Assembly: GCF_017872555.1 (NCBI RefSeq)
Contig: NZ_JAEDOX010000001.1
Location: 434,001-498,000, forward strand
Reading direction: 5' to 3'
Length of the DNA stretch: 64,000 nucleotides
DNA from: Ruegeria sp. HKCCSA071
GTDB lineage: Bacteria > Pseudomonadota > Alphaproteobacteria > Rhodobacterales > Rhodobacteraceae
In this document: in pieces, positions 19,586 to 29,742 of the stretch
Layout: the number at the start of each line of letters is the position of its first letter
Position numbering within the stretch: position 1 is the stretch's first letter
Notes under the pieces: model-generated
What the model saw: the letters and a program-made list of their open reading frames with translations, nothing else
The model's database searches: none
Told to the model about the DNA's origin: nothing
Made by a program: the position numbers and the translations under genes

Positions 19586-21013
19586 ATGGGCGGATTTTTC
19601 GGAGGAATGGTCGCTGGGGCGATCGTTGTTTTGATCTTGGGTGCGGTCGTGTCGCTCAACACGCCGATGGTCAACACACCGGTTGTCGCGACCGAAGCAC
19701 CAGCGCCGACAATTTCAGAAACACCAGAGGCGCCTAGTGAACTTGCCGAGGATGTTTCTGATGCCGATCTGGTGGAACTGGCCCCGCGTGCGCCAGAAGC
19801 CGCCGATGATGCCAGCGAAGATCTGGCCGACCTGTCCGGGCTGGAAGCGTCATCCGAGCCGCAGCCCGAGGTTGGTAAAGCGGCTGAGGCCCCGAACGAG
19901 CCCGCTGCAACGGTGGCGACCGAAGTGTCTGTCATGACCGAAGCCCCTGCTGCGCCGCCCGAGCCCAGCCAGGTGCCCGCAGTTCAGCAGGAACAGACCT
20001 TGCCGGTTGTAATTGATGAAACCCCCGCGCCGCCGACCGGGTCCGACACATCCGAGGTCGCAGTTCTTGAGCCCGAGCCAAATCCGTTGCCTAAGGTTGA
20101 GGCCGAACCACAAACAAATGAAACAACGACAGAAAATTCATTTGAAAGCAGTCCGATTGCGGTGGAAGGGGATGAAGACACCTTGCCCCGCGAGCTTCCG
20201 CGCATTGCTGCGCTGCCTCAGATCGGGGGAGAACAGGAAGAAAGTACCAGTTCGATTGTCGGAAAACGTATCCTGCCATTGACGGAACGAGATGATGAGC
20301 CTGTTGCAGAACAGGCGATTTCCGAACAGCCATCTGCGGAAAAACCGATTGAACGTTTTGCCGCCAAGTTCGAGAACCCGGAAGCTAAGCCGCTGATGTC
20401 GATCATTCTGATTGATGACGAAGGCGCATTCGGTGCCGAAGCGTTGCAGGATTTCCCTTACCCGATCAGCTTTGCCGTAAACCCGTCTGATCCGGATGCG
20501 GCGGAAAAGATGGCACGGCACCGCGCGGCCGGGTTCGAAGTTCTGGCCCTTGCGGACCTGCCCGAGGCAGCAAGCGCGCAGGATGCCGAAGTTTCCCTGT
20601 CTGTGTGGCTGGACACGTTGCCGGAAACCGTTGGTATTCTGGAAGGCGTGAACAGCGGCATTCAGGGAAATCGCAAGCTGGCCGATCAGGTCGCGGCGAT
20701 TGCCGCCGGAACCGGACGAGGGTTGATCACTCAGGACAATGGGCTGAATACTGTCCAAAAGCTGGCGGTTCGCAATGGCATTCCGTCCAGCGTAGTGTTT
20801 CGCGATATCGATGGGGCACGACAGGATCCCAGAATCATGCGCCGGTTCCTGGATCAGGCCGCGTTCCGGGCAGGTCAGGAAGGAACCGTTGTCATGCTGG
20901 GGCGGGTACGGCCCGAGACAATCTCGGCCCTTTTGCTGTGGGGTCTTGAGGATCGTGGCAGCCGGGTGGCGATGGCGCCGATCTCGGCCGTCTTGATGAA
21001 ACAGGTTCAGTGA
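19586..21013 (+). CDS. Divergent polysaccharide deacetylase family protein (YibQ-like), membrane anchored
   Basis: The 475-residue protein begins with one N-terminal membrane anchor (residues about 3-27), then about 230 residues very rich in Glu, Pro, Ala and Ser that look disordered, then a divergent polysaccharide deacetylase domain starting near [15 protein letters not shown] and containing [12 protein letters not shown]. The family is related to NodB-type deacetylases, though its true substrate is unsettled. AGGCAGGAA precedes ATG 19586. It sits between trpG and trpE in opposite orientation and ends in a good terminator. Confidence 0.85.
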   Translation: MGGFFGGMVAGAIVVLILGAVVSLNTPMVNTPVVATEAPAPTISETPEAPSELAEDVSDADLVELAPRAPEAADDASEDLADLSGLEASSEPQPEVGKAAEAPNEPAATVATEVSVMTEAPAAPPEPSQVPAVQQEQTLPVVIDETPAPPTGSDTSEVAVLEPEPNPLPKVEAEPQTNETTTENSFESSPIAVEGDEDTLPRELPRIAALPQIGGEQEESTSSIVGKRILPLTERDDEPVAEQAISEQPSAEKPIERFAAKFENPEAKPLMSIILIDDEGAFGAEALQDFPYPISFAVNPSDPDAAEKMARHRAAGFEVLALADLPEAASAQDAEVSLSVWLDTLPETVGILEGVNSGIQGNRKLADQVAAIAAGTGRGLITQDNGLNTVQKLAVRNGIPSSVVFRDIDGARQDPRIMRRFLDQAAFRAGQEGTVVMLGRVRPETISALLLWGLEDRGSRVAMAPISAVLMKQVQ

Positions 21014-21022
21014 CTGTTTGAA

Positions 21023-21050
21023 TCAGGCGGCGATCGCCGCCTTGTTCTTT
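21023..21050 (+). terminator. Intrinsic terminator after the deacetylase-like gene
   Basis: An 18-bp perfect palindrome AGGCGGCGATCGCCGCCT (21025-21042) followed by TTGTTCTTT on the plus strand. It ends the plus-strand gene just before the trpE stop. Confidence 0.85.
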
Positions 21051-22560
21051 AACCGTTGCCGTTTCCAGTGAACCGTGCGGCATCTTCCGCTGCGCGCCGT
21101 ATGGCGTTTGACTTATGGACAGTCTCCATGAACTCGGCCTCAGGGTCGCTGTCATAGACAACACCGCCACCAGCCTGAATATAGAGTTTCTGATCCTTCA
21201 CGATGGCGGTGCGCAGGGCAATGCACATGTCCATGTCACCGCCCGCACTGAAATAGCCGACACCTCCGCCATAGACGCCGCGTTTTTCCGGCTCAAGCTC
21301 GTCAATGATCTCCATCGCGCGCACTTTTGGCGCGCCCGAGACGGTGCCCGCAGGCATCCCGGCAAAGAAGGCGTCCAACGCATCTTTGTCTTCCGCCAAT
21401 TCACCCACCACGTTCGAGACAATGTGCATCACATGGCTGTAGCGTTCGATGATGAACTCTTCGGTGGGACGTACAGTGCCGATTTTGGACACGCGGCCGG
21501 TATCATTGCGCCCGAGGTCCAGAAGCATGAGGTGTTCGGCCAGCTCTTTCTTGTCGGCCAGCAGGTCAAGCTCGTTTGCCTTGTCCTCCTCGGGGGTCGC
21601 GCCACGGGGACGGGTGCCTGCGATCGGGCGAATGGTGACTTCGCTGCCGAAAACACGCACCAGAATCTCGGGGCTGGCACCAACGACCTGAAAACCACCG
21701 AAGTTGAAATAGAACATAAACGGCGAGGGGTTGGTGCGTCGCAGCGAACGATAAAGCGCAAAAGGCGGCAGCGGAAAATCCTGCGTCCAACGCTGCGCCG
21801 GAACAACCTGGAAGATATCGCCAGCGCGGATGTATTCCTTGGCCTTTTCAACCGCTTCCATGTAGCCCGACTTGGTAAAGTTTGACACCGGTTCCGCAAT
21901 TTCGCGCGCGTCGCCCAGATCACGGGTTTCGGCGGGCATCGCGCGCTCCAGATCGCGGACCGCATCCATTACACGCTCGGCCGCCTGCGCATAGGCAGCC
22001 TTGGCAGATTGACCGTCGCTGGCCCAGGCGGGTGAGACCACGGTCACCTCGCCTTTGACACCATCCAGTACTGCGACAACAGACGGGCGCAACATGATCG
22101 CATCTGGCAGCCCCAACGGATCGGGGTTCACGTCCGGCAGGTATTCGACCAGCCGAACCATGTCATAGCCCAGATATCCAAACAGCCCGGCAGCGGCCTG
22201 AGGCAGGTCGTCTGGCAACTCGATACGGCTTTCGGCCAGCAAGGCACGCAAGTTGTCCATCGGATTGCCGTCCTGCGCAGCAAAGGCGTCGGCGTCGAAC
22301 CGCGCCGAGCGGTTCAATTCGGACGCTTCACCGTGACAGCGCCAGATCAGGTCCGGTTTCATGCCGATGATCGAATAGCGGCCACGCACCTCACCGCCCG
22401 TAACCGACTCCAGCATGAACGCATCTTTCTGCGCTCCCGTCAGTTTGAGCATCAACGACACGGGTGTGTCCAGATCGGCGGCGAGACGTGTGTAAACCAC
22501 CTGGTTTTCGCCCGCTTCATAGGCGCGTGCGAAGGTATCGAAATCGGGTGTCAGGGCCAT
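21049..22560 (-). CDS. trpE: Anthranilate synthase component I
   Basis: TrpE converts chorismate to anthranilate with ammonia from TrpG. The 503-residue protein has the N-terminal regulatory region with FMLESVTGG, close to the LLES feedback motif, and the chorismate-binding domain with IAGTRPRGATPEED, GRNDTGRVSKIG and PAGTVSGAPKVRAMEIIDE. It follows ppiD by eleven bases, so it has no room for a private attenuator. It is separate from trpGDC. Confidence 0.97.
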   Translation of the reverse strand: MALTPDFDTFARAYEAGENQVVYTRLAADLDTPVSLMLKLTGAQKDAFMLESVTGGEVRGRYSIIGMKPDLIWRCHGEASELNRSARFDADAFAAQDGNPMDNLRALLAESRIELPDDLPQAAAGLFGYLGYDMVRLVEYLPDVNPDPLGLPDAIMLRPSVVAVLDGVKGEVTVVSPAWASDGQSAKAAYAQAAERVMDAVRDLERAMPAETRDLGDAREIAEPVSNFTKSGYMEAVEKAKEYIRAGDIFQVVPAQRWTQDFPLPPFALYRSLRRTNPSPFMFYFNFGGFQVVGASPEILVRVFGSEVTIRPIAGTRPRGATPEEDKANELDLLADKKELAEHLMLLDLGRNDTGRVSKIGTVRPTEEFIIERYSHVMHIVSNVVGELAEDKDALDAFFAGMPAGTVSGAPKVRAMEIIDELEPEKRGVYGGGVGYFSAGGDMDMCIALRTAIVKDQKLYIQAGGGVVYDSDPEAEFMETVHKSNAIRRAAEDAARFTGNGNG

Positions 22561-22571
22561 CTTGGTCTCGC

Positions 22572-24413
22572 TTAAAAGCTCGCCTGCACGGCGTTCAGCG
22601 CCTGCTGATCCACGACCGGGCGGGCGCGGGTCTGAGCGTCCCGTACGTATGCGTCAAAAATATTCTGTGACAGCGCCTGATCCATCTGCGTTGCCAGTGC
22701 GTCGCGCAACCGGCGCAGTTCGTCGGAATCCTCGGGGGGCAGAACCTCGTCCAGACGCACTAGAAACGCTGCACCATTTCCGCCAACGACGCGCAACTCA
22801 CCGAGTTCCATCTGGAACACTTCGTTCATGAAACTGGCGGGAACGTCATCAAGAAACGCGGTGCGTGTCAGTGCGTTTTCAACGCGGAATGGCAGGCCAG
22901 TCGCTGCGAAGTCACCATCGGTGGCCAGTTGGCTCAGTGCGGCGTTTGCTTTGTCCAACAGGGCTTTATTGGTCTCTGCCTGTACCCAAGCCGCAGCGAC
23001 ACTGTCTCGTGCGCTTTCCAGCGGTTCGGGGCGACGCGGCAGAACGTCGTTCAGGCGCAAGGCAAAGATCGATCCGTCTTCGAGGAATGAGATTTCAGGG
23101 AAATCTCCTTCTTGCACGGCTTCGGCGGCAGCGCGGAACCCGTCATAGGCTGCTATGTCCTCGGCGCTGTCGCGGGTCCAGTCGATCTGACCCAGTTCCA
23201 TTTCGGTTTCATTTGCCAATTCTTCCAGAGTCGCACCGCCAGCCAGCATGTCGTTTATGTCTTCGGACTGTGCCTCGATCAGGCGGCGGGCGCGTTCTGT
23301 CGCCAGTTCTTCGCGCAGGGCCGGTTCGGCCTCCTCAAAGGGAACGCTGTTTGCAGCCAGGGATCCGTTGACACGGAACAGGGCGGGGCCAAATACCGAA
23401 GGCAGAGGGCCGACAACGGCGTCAAGCTCTGCCGCGAACACGGCGTCGGCGGCCTCGCCCAGATCCTCACGTGTCAGGTCGCCGAGATCGATATCGGAAA
23501 GTTCCAGATCACGGTCGCGAACCAGTTGTTCAAAAGTCGTTCCGCCGACCTCAAGTTGCGCCTTGGCGTCATTGGCTGCTTGCTCATCCGGGAAATTCAG
23601 GCGCTCGACCAAACGGCGTTCCGGTTGATTATATTCGTCCGACCGCTCTTCAAAAAGTTTGCGAAGGGCTTCTTCGTCAACCTCAACCGTGTCCACCAAC
23701 ATGGCCGGAGACAGAATCGCATACGTCAGCTGTTTCGTGCGGGGCAGGGTGAACTGCTCAGCGTTTTCGTCATAGTAGGTCTGAATCTGTGCGTCAGTCG
23801 GCTCGGCCACGGGGTCTTCCAATGCCTCGGCCCCTGCGGTTGCAACAGTAAAGCTGCGACGGGCACCAATGTAGTTGGCCATTGTGTCTGTCACGGTTGC
23901 GGGCATTTCCACACCTCCCATGATCGCACCTTGAACGATCGTACGGGCAGATTCTTTGCGCAGGTCCGACTCGAACTCGGAATCCGTCATGCCGACCTGT
24001 TCAAGCTGAAAGCGGTATGCCTCGCGGTCGAAATTGCCGTCTACGCCCTGAAAGGCCGGGACAGACACGATCTCTTTTTGCAGGTTTTCATCCCCTATGG
24101 AAATCCCGAGCTGGCTCACCTCGTTGTCCAACGCCGCCAAGGCCGTCAGGCGGGCAAGCGCATTGCGATCCAGCCCCAGATCGCGTGCCTGCGACATTTG
24201 CAGGGGCTGACCCGATTGCGCCTCAACCGCGCGGATCTCGCGCTGTAACTCGCGGACAAAATCATCGATCGAGATGCTTTCATCACCAACTTGCGCCACA
24301 GTACGGACTGTGCCGCTCAGGTTGACCGCGCCGAACCCCGCAAGCCCCAGCATCAGCATGCCCATCAGAATCCAGACAAAGGTTTTCGAAAGACTTTTAG
24401 CGCCTGCGGCCAT
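22572..24413 (-). CDS. ppiD: Peptidylprolyl isomerase PpiD-like, SurA N-terminal domain protein
   Basis: A periplasmic folding factor anchored in the inner membrane. The 613-residue protein has an N-terminal membrane helix (about residues 11-32), a SurA_N-3-type region with VAQVGDESISIDDFVRELQ, a parvulin-like middle (about 240-380), and a long helical C-terminal part ending QQALNAVQASF. The parvulin core is divergent, as in many alphaproteobacterial PpiD proteins, so it may act mainly as a chaperone. Directly upstream of trpE in one transcription unit. Confidence 0.88.
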   Translation of the reverse strand: MAAGAKSLSKTFVWILMGMLMLGLAGFGAVNLSGTVRTVAQVGDESISIDDFVRELQREIRAVEAQSGQPLQMSQARDLGLDRNALARLTALAALDNEVSQLGISIGDENLQKEIVSVPAFQGVDGNFDREAYRFQLEQVGMTDSEFESDLRKESARTIVQGAIMGGVEMPATVTDTMANYIGARRSFTVATAGAEALEDPVAEPTDAQIQTYYDENAEQFTLPRTKQLTYAILSPAMLVDTVEVDEEALRKLFEERSDEYNQPERRLVERLNFPDEQAANDAKAQLEVGGTTFEQLVRDRDLELSDIDLGDLTREDLGEAADAVFAAELDAVVGPLPSVFGPALFRVNGSLAANSVPFEEAEPALREELATERARRLIEAQSEDINDMLAGGATLEELANETEMELGQIDWTRDSAEDIAAYDGFRAAAEAVQEGDFPEISFLEDGSIFALRLNDVLPRRPEPLESARDSVAAAWVQAETNKALLDKANAALSQLATDGDFAATGLPFRVENALTRTAFLDDVPASFMNEVFQMELGELRVVGGNGAAFLVRLDEVLPPEDSDELRRLRDALATQMDQALSQNIFDAYVRDAQTRARPVVDQQALNAVQASF

Positions 24414-24493
24414 GGTGCCCTCTTGTTATTTCGGCAGCGTTCTGCCCTGTCGGTTGCCGCCTTGAATACGACGCACACCGCCGGGGGGCAAGC

Positions 24494-25669
24494 TTAGAAG
24501 GACAGGCCCTGCAATCGTTTGAACAATTGGCCCAAACCTGTGCGGTCGAGGTTGGCGAATGCAATGCGCACTTGCCGTTTCCCGTCCGGGTGGTGAGCGG
24601 GCATGAACATGGTACCGGGCAATAACAGAACACCGGCTTCACGCACCAAACGCCGAGCAAGCTCGTCAGACGGAATGTCAAACGGATGCTCCAGATAGGC
24701 GAAATACGCCCCAAGTCCCAAAAGGCGCCAACCTTCGGATTCCAGCGCGGGCATACCCTCAAGGATGGCAGCACGACGGTCGAGTATTTCGTCGCGTTCC
24801 CCTGCCAGCCATTGCGACAAGTTTTGCATACCCCAAAGCGCGGCGAACTGTCCGACCTGACCAGGGCAAATGGCAACGGTGTCAAGAAACTTTTCGACCT
24901 CAGCCAAAAGTGCAGGTCCCGTTGCAATGGCACCGACCCTGTGACCCGTCAGCCTGTAGGCCTTAGAGAAGGAATAAAGGTGGATCAGCGTCTGATCCCA
25001 GTCTGGTTGCTGGAACAGATCATGTGGCGGCCCGCTGCGACTGTCGAAGTCACGGTAGGTTTCGTCGACGATTAGGTGAATCCCGGTTTCGCGCGCCAGC
25101 TCAAAGAAGGCGCGGACAAGGTCCGCCGGGTATTCAACGCCGCCGGGATTATTGGGCGTGACCAGAGCGATGGCACGTGTTTTGTCCGTGATCAGCGCGC
25201 GTGCGCTCTCAGGGTCGGGCAGCAAATCGTCGCCGGACTTCAGGTCCAAAGCGTGGACACCCGACATATCCAGCCACATTTTATGATTGAAATACCATGG
25301 GGTTGGAAGAATAACCTCATCCCCTTCACCTGTGATGGCCGAAATCACTGCTGAAAACGCCTGATTGCAGCCTGAGGTGATAGCAACCTGAGGTGCCTCA
25401 ACACTTGCTGCGTAATGCTCGCTGATCTGCGCAGCCAGTTCCGCGCGAAGATCATTATTTCCCAGCACAGGGCCATAAAGATGCGCATGGTCTTCGCGCA
25501 CGGTAAATTCGGCCATAGCCTCGCGCAACGCCAGCGGCGGCGGGTCAACCGGCGCCGCTTGGCTGACGTTGATCAACGGACGTTCGGGCGGGAACGTAAC
25601 ACCCTCGAGCCATCGGCGCGCTTCCATCACTGGCGGCGCAAATGTTGCGGCGGTCCGGCTGAGCGTCAT
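24494..25669 (-). CDS. PLP-dependent aminotransferase, class I/II
   Basis: A 391-residue fold-type I aminotransferase. Seen motifs are ITSGCNQAFSAVI, LVTPNNPGGVEYP for cofactor binding, the PLP-contacting Asp and Tyr in LIVDETYRDF, and the Schiff-base Lys in LYSFSKAYRLTGHRVG, with the C-terminal Arg in KRQVRIAFANLD. Substrate specificity cannot be predicted. It lies between gpt and ppiD, 21 bases from gpt, and may be cotranscribed with it. Confidence 0.9.
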   Translation of the reverse strand: MTLSRTAATFAPPVMEARRWLEGVTFPPERPLINVSQAAPVDPPPLALREAMAEFTVREDHAHLYGPVLGNNDLRAELAAQISEHYAASVEAPQVAITSGCNQAFSAVISAITGEGDEVILPTPWYFNHKMWLDMSGVHALDLKSGDDLLPDPESARALITDKTRAIALVTPNNPGGVEYPADLVRAFFELARETGIHLIVDETYRDFDSRSGPPHDLFQQPDWDQTLIHLYSFSKAYRLTGHRVGAIATGPALLAEVEKFLDTVAICPGQVGQFAALWGMQNLSQWLAGERDEILDRRAAILEGMPALESEGWRLLGLGAYFAYLEHPFDIPSDELARRLVREAGVLLLPGTMFMPAHHPDGKRQVRIAFANLDRTGLGQLFKRLQGLSF

Positions 25670-25690
25670 GTGCTGCCTACTGATCTGAAT

Positions 25691-26200
25691 TCAATCGGTG
25701 CCCCGATAGGGCTCGACATACTGAAGGGCCATGTCCCACGGGAAAAAGATCCATGTGTCCTGACTGACTTCGGTGATGAACGTATCCACCATTGGGCGTC
25801 CCTTGGGTTTTGCATAAACCGTCGCAAAATGCGCTTTCGGATACATCTCCCGAACCAATTCCAGTGTTTTCCCGCTGTCTACCAAGTCGTCGATGATCAA
25901 AATTCCGGTTCCGTCGCCCATTAATTTGGCATCGGGTGCTTTCAGAACTTCGGCCTCACCCTGAGCCTGATGATGGTAGGATTTGACGCTGACCGTATCG
26001 ACAGTACGAATATCCAGTTCCCGGCTTACGATCATCGCAGGGGCCATGCCGCCGCGGGTGATCGCCACCACAGCACGCCAGCTGCCGTCATCGGGGCCTT
26101 GTCCGTCCAGACGCCACGCCAATGCGCGCGAGTCGCGGTGGATCTGGTCCCAGCTGATGTGAAATCCTTTTTCGTGCGGCAGGCGATCCTTAGCGCTCAT
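25691..26200 (-). CDS. gpt: Xanthine (guanine) phosphoribosyltransferase
   Basis: Salvages xanthine or guanine with PRPP. The 169-residue protein has the PRPP-binding loop in [15 protein letters not shown] and the [19 protein letters not shown] region of the Gpt family. ATG 26200 with upstream AAAGGTTAAG is preferred to 26233. It lies four bases after fabI, so the two are probably one operon. Confidence 0.94.
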   Translation of the reverse strand: MSAKDRLPHEKGFHISWDQIHRDSRALAWRLDGQGPDDGSWRAVVAITRGGMAPAMIVSRELDIRTVDTVSVKSYHHQAQGEAEVLKAPDAKLMGDGTGILIIDDLVDSGKTLELVREMYPKAHFATVYAKPKGRPMVDTFITEVSQDTWIFFPWDMALQYVEPYRGTD

Positions 26201-26204
26201 GTTC

Positions 26205-27011
26205 TTAACCTTTTTCCACGTCTGGGGCGTCAACGGCCTTCATTCCGACGATATGGTAGCCCGAATCCACGTGCAGGTTCTCACCGGTGACGCCGCTGCT
26301 TAGGTCTGACAGCAGGTACAGGGCCGACTTGCCGACATCGTCAATGGTCACGTTGCGGCGCAGCGGAGAGTTGTACTCGTTCCATTTCATGATGTAGCGG
26401 AAATCGCCAATGCCGCTGGCGGCCAGCGTTTTGATCGGACCGGCGGAAATCGCGTTCACGCGAATGCCGTCCTTGCCCAGATCCTCGGCCAGATACTTGA
26501 CTGACGCTTCCAGAGCGGCCTTTGCAACACCCATCACATTATAATGCGGCATGACCTGCTCGGCTCCGTAATAGGTCAGCGTTATCGCGCTGCCGCCTTC
26601 GGACATCAACTTTTCCGCGCGCTGCATAACCGCAGTGAACGAATAAACGGATACATCCATTGTCAGCGTGAAATTGGCCCGGCTTGTATCCACATAACGT
26701 CCACGCAATTCGTTCTTGTCAGAAAAACCGATGGCGTGAACGACGAAATCCAGTTTACCCCATTTCTCTTCCAGCGCCGTAAAGAGTGCATCAATAGATG
26801 CCTCATCGCTCACGTCGCAGGGCAGAACGATTTCGCTCCCGAGCTGCGCAGCCAGTGGGTCCACACGTTTCTTTAAAGCATCACCCTGGTAGGAAAAGGC
26901 AAGTTCAGCTCCGGCTTCGGACAAGGCGCGGGCGATTCCCCATGCAATCGATTTGTCATTGGCCAGTCCCATGATGAGGCCACGTTTGCCGGCCATCAAC
27001 TGATTTGACAT
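26205..27011 (-). CDS. fabI: Enoyl-[acyl-carrier-protein] reductase (NADH)
   Basis: FabI makes the final reduction of each fatty acid elongation cycle. The 268-residue SDR protein shows [21 protein letters not shown], the Tyr-x6-Lys active site in [14 protein letters not shown], and [14 protein letters not shown], all typical of FabI. ATG 27011 follows GGCGGAGAACC and matches the family start. Divergent from pdxH. Confidence 0.96.
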   Translation of the reverse strand: MSNQLMAGKRGLIMGLANDKSIAWGIARALSEAGAELAFSYQGDALKKRVDPLAAQLGSEIVLPCDVSDEASIDALFTALEEKWGKLDFVVHAIGFSDKNELRGRYVDTSRANFTLTMDVSVYSFTAVMQRAEKLMSEGGSAITLTYYGAEQVMPHYNVMGVAKAALEASVKYLAEDLGKDGIRVNAISAGPIKTLAASGIGDFRYIMKWNEYNSPLRRNVTIDDVGKSALYLLSDLSSGVTGENLHVDSGYHIVGMKAVDAPDVEKG

Positions 27012-27146
27012 GTTTGGTTCTCCGCCTGTCTTCGCGTTATGTTGAGTTGGTTTATGCCATTGGTTGCGCTGCATCAAGGCCGTGCGCTCTTGCTCGCAGC
27101 GGGTTCTCGCCTTAGGTTCGTCGTTAATACTTTCCAGGGGATGGAA

Positions 27147-27752
27147 ATGACCGAGCGTGAAGGCATCTTTGCTGGCTCCGATCCGTTTGAAATTGCGGCC
27201 CGGTGGTTAGCTGAGGCTGAAGAAACTGAGGTGAATGATCCGAATGCGATTGCGCTTGCAACCGTAGACCCGGATGGTTTGCCAAATGCACGCATGGTCT
27301 TGCTAAAGGAAATTGAGGCGGATTCGTTTGTATTTTATACAAACTACGAAAGCGCCAAAGCGAACGAGCTGGATACGTCGGAAAAAGCTGCATTTGTAAT
27401 GCATTGGAAATCTTTGCGGCGTCAACTTCGCGTTCGTGGTACAATATGTCGTGAAAACGGGCCCCAAGCTGATGCATATTATGCATCAAGGTCATTGAAA
27501 AGCCGGTTGGGTGCCTGGGCTTCAAAGCAGTCACAACCGCTTTCAAGCCGCACAGCTTTGATGGCAGAGGTCGCGAAAGTGACCGCTAAACTAGGGCCGA
27601 ATCCACCACGCCCTCCGTTCTGGGGCGGGTACCGATTAACGCCGACAGAAATTGAGTTCTGGGCCGATGGAGCATTTCGCTTGCATGACCGGTTCAGATG
27701 GAAACGAATTGAGCCGGGATCGGCATGGCATGTTGAAAGGTTGAATCCATGA
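27147..27752 (+). CDS. pdxH: Pyridoxamine/pyridoxine 5'-phosphate oxidase
   Basis: PdxH oxidises PNP or PMP to pyridoxal 5'-phosphate with FMN. The 201-residue protein has [31 protein letters not shown], the conserved [11 protein letters not shown] and the C-terminal PPFWGGYRL ... WRIEP-like end with [22 protein letters not shown] 27147 is six bases after AGGGG. Gives the cofactor for the aminotransferases in the window, though without operon linkage. Confidence 0.96.
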   Translation: MTEREGIFAGSDPFEIAARWLAEAEETEVNDPNAIALATVDPDGLPNARMVLLKEIEADSFVFYTNYESAKANELDTSEKAAFVMHWKSLRRQLRVRGTICRENGPQADAYYASRSLKSRLGAWASKQSQPLSSRTALMAEVAKVTAKLGPNPPRPPFWGGYRLTPTEIEFWADGAFRLHDRFRWKRIEPGSAWHVERLNP

Positions 27753-27873
27753 CGTTCACGTGTCGTGAAATGCAACAGGCAGAAAGTAAACGATTTTTTC
27801 AGCTTGAATTTGCCCGCCAATCCCATAAACAACAGACCCTTAACGAACTGCTAAAATTCGCGATGGGAAAACC

Positions 27874-28401
27874 GTGCCAGAAGACCTGAACAATATGTAT
27901 CGCGTCCGTGGACACGTGAAATGGTTCGATCCCGCTAAGGGATACGGCTTTGTTGTGTCGGACGAAGGCGGGCCAGACATCCTGTTGCATGTGAATGTTT
28001 TGCGCAATTTCGGTCAGAGTTCCGTCGCGGACGGTGCGGGTATCGAAATCATGACACATCGCACGGACAGAGGTGTCCAAGCGGTTGAGGTTGTTGCAAT
28101 CGACCCGCCAGCGCGCGCCGAGTCGATGATGCTGGCTGATTTTGCCGAGTTGGATCCGGACGCTATCGCAGAAGCCCCTTTGGAGGCTGCGCGGGTGAAG
28201 TGGTTCGACAAAGGCAAGGGCTTCGGGTTCGCAAATGTTTTTGGGCGCGGAGAAGACGTGTTCTTGCACATAGAAGTGCTGCGGCGCTCGGGGCTTGCTG
28301 ACCTTCAGCCCGGAGAGGCGCTTGCGATGCGCGTAATTGATGGCAAGCGCGGCCGAATGGCGGCGCAGGTTCTCGCCTGGGAAGCCGCGCTGGACGGCTG
28401 A
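27874..28401 (+). CDS. Cold-shock protein with two CSD domains
   Basis: The 175-residue protein holds two cold-shock domains joined by an acidic linker: the first with VKWFDPAKGYGFVVSDEG (about residues 15-75), the second with VKWFDKGKGFGFANVFGRG (about 107-170). Both keep the RNP-1-like GYGFV/GFGFA strand; the second RNP-2 reads DVFLHIEVL. Such tandem proteins bind single-stranded RNA or DNA. The start is a GTG preceded by GGGAAAA; an internal ATG at 27895 is the alternative. The DUF192 gene follows after seven bases. Confidence 0.9.
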   Translation: MPEDLNNMYRVRGHVKWFDPAKGYGFVVSDEGGPDILLHVNVLRNFGQSSVADGAGIEIMTHRTDRGVQAVEVVAIDPPARAESMMLADFAELDPDAIAEAPLEAARVKWFDKGKGFGFANVFGRGEDVFLHIEVLRRSGLADLQPGEALAMRVIDGKRGRMAAQVLAWEAALDG

Positions 28402-28408
28402 CGGTTCC

Positions 28409-28876
28409 ATGACTCGTTTTCTGGTATTCTGGACCCTTCTGATCACGCTGTGGACAGGGGGGGCGTTTGCTGCATGCAGCGCCGACCATGTCACACTCCG
28501 AAACGACAGCGCGACAATCCGATTTGACGTGGAAGTGGCGATTACGCCACAGGAACGGTCAAGGGGTTTGATGTTTCGCGAGTCGTTGCCGAATCGATCG
28601 GGTATGTTGTTCGTGTTTGATCCACCGCAACCCGTCGCGTTCTGGATGAAGAACACACTGATTCCGCTCGACATGATATTTCTGGACCGTACGGGCACGG
28701 TGACACATGTACATGAGAGAGCGATTCCCGGCGATCTGACACCGATTGAAGGTGGTGATGCCATTTTTGCGGTGCTGGAAATCAATGCGGGATTGTCCGC
28801 GCGCTACTCTATCGGCGTCGGCACTCAGATGCAGCACGAAATTTTTTCGCAAGGCCCTGCGATTTGGCCCTGTTAG
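28409..28876 (+). CDS. DUF192 family secreted protein
   Basis: A 155-residue protein with an N-terminal signal peptide (residues 1-22, ending GGAFAACS) and a DUF192 domain marked by ITPQERSRGLMFRESLP, MLFVFDPPQPVAFWMKN and PLDMIFLDRTG. The family is widespread and of unknown function; the fold is small and beta-rich. The gene follows the cold-shock gene in an evident two-gene operon and precedes tRNA-Pro. Confidence 0.9.
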   Translation: MTRFLVFWTLLITLWTGGAFAACSADHVTLRNDSATIRFDVEVAITPQERSRGLMFRESLPNRSGMLFVFDPPQPVAFWMKNTLIPLDMIFLDRTGTVTHVHERAIPGDLTPIEGGDAIFAVLEINAGLSARYSIGVGTQMQHEIFSQGPAIWPC

Positions 28877-28919
28877 GGCTTTTCAAATCAGATTGGCATC
28901 GTTAGGAAGGCGCACGGTC

Positions 28920-28996
28920 CGGGGCGTGGCGCAGTCTGGTAGCGCACCTGTTTTGGGTACAGGGGGTCGTAGGTTCGAATCCTGCCGCCCCGACCA
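28920..28996 (+). tRNA. tRNA-Pro (TGG anticodon)
   Basis: A 77-nt cloverleaf with acceptor pairs CGGGGCG/CGCCCCG, anticodon loop TTTGGGT (anticodon TGG), a standard T arm and encoded CCA. Confidence 0.97.
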
Positions 28997-29010
28997 CTTC
29001 CTTCACATTC

Positions 29011-29445
29011 TCATGTGGGCGTTCCGCCCATCGCCCGATACAAGGAGCTGATCGCCTGATCCAGCGTGTCACTTTCCAATGGTACTTCAACGATCAAACC
29101 GCTTTTCTGCGGTACTTTAAAGTACGAACGTGTGTCGACGCGATAGCCGGAACCTGTTTTTGACGATGTCAGGCGCATGACACTCTGGGGCAGGTCCTGC
29201 GGAAATCCGTCATAGTTCAGAATCAAATAGGCCGCCGCTTTTGGGGGCAGATACTCGCTACATTCAAAAGCCTGTTCGCCGATTTTCTCAAAGACCTTGC
29301 CGGGACCAGAACAACTGGTTTCGAAAGCCTCAAATAACCTTTTGGGATGGGTTTCGAACAGTGCGCTACGTGACGGGGTGGGCATTTCTTGTGGCGTGCA
29401 GGCCACGATGCAGGCCAATGCGGGGATAAAGCGAAGCAACTTCAT
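29011..29445 (-). CDS. Putative lipoprotein of unknown function
   Basis: ATG 29445, preceded by AGAAAGG, gives MKLLRFIPALACIVAC, a short signal with a lipobox Cys16. The 144-residue product continues with THPKRLFEAFETSCSGPGK and further conserved-looking Cys, then a beta-rich C-terminus. I do not recognise a family. The size and two extra cysteines suggest a small periplasmic domain with one disulfide. The longer frame to 29529 would bury the signal peptide and is unlikely. Confidence 0.75.
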   Translation of the reverse strand: MKLLRFIPALACIVACTPQEMPTPSRSALFETHPKRLFEAFETSCSGPGKVFEKIGEQAFECSEYLPPKAAAYLILNYDGFPQDLPQSVMRLTSSKTGSGYRVDTRSYFKVPQKSGLIVEVPLESDTLDQAISSLYRAMGGTPT

Positions 29446-29742
29446 TCGTTTGGCCTTTCTCAATCCGGAGTGAACCTTTGGTCGTTCAGCGTGGGTTCGA
29501 CAGACCCGGCGAAGGTGATTCCATTGCAACCTAATCAGTGCGGCGTTGGTTGATCAATTACAGATAACTATGCTGGTAAAAACGGTAATTCGATTTGAGA
29601 CTTCGGGTTGTGATCGAAAACTTACCGCGGGCAAGCCTGTGGAGGAATCATGCCCTGAGTCTCGCCCCCTTCCTGTCACGGTCAGGTCAACAAAAAAGAT
29701 TTCAATTTTGGCTGAAAAAGGGCGTTGACCTTCTATGGTAAG

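Noticed and set aside
23112-24248. 378-codon plus-strand frame opposite ppiD
   Set aside because: Antisense shadow of ppiD with no recognisable domain and no ribosome site.
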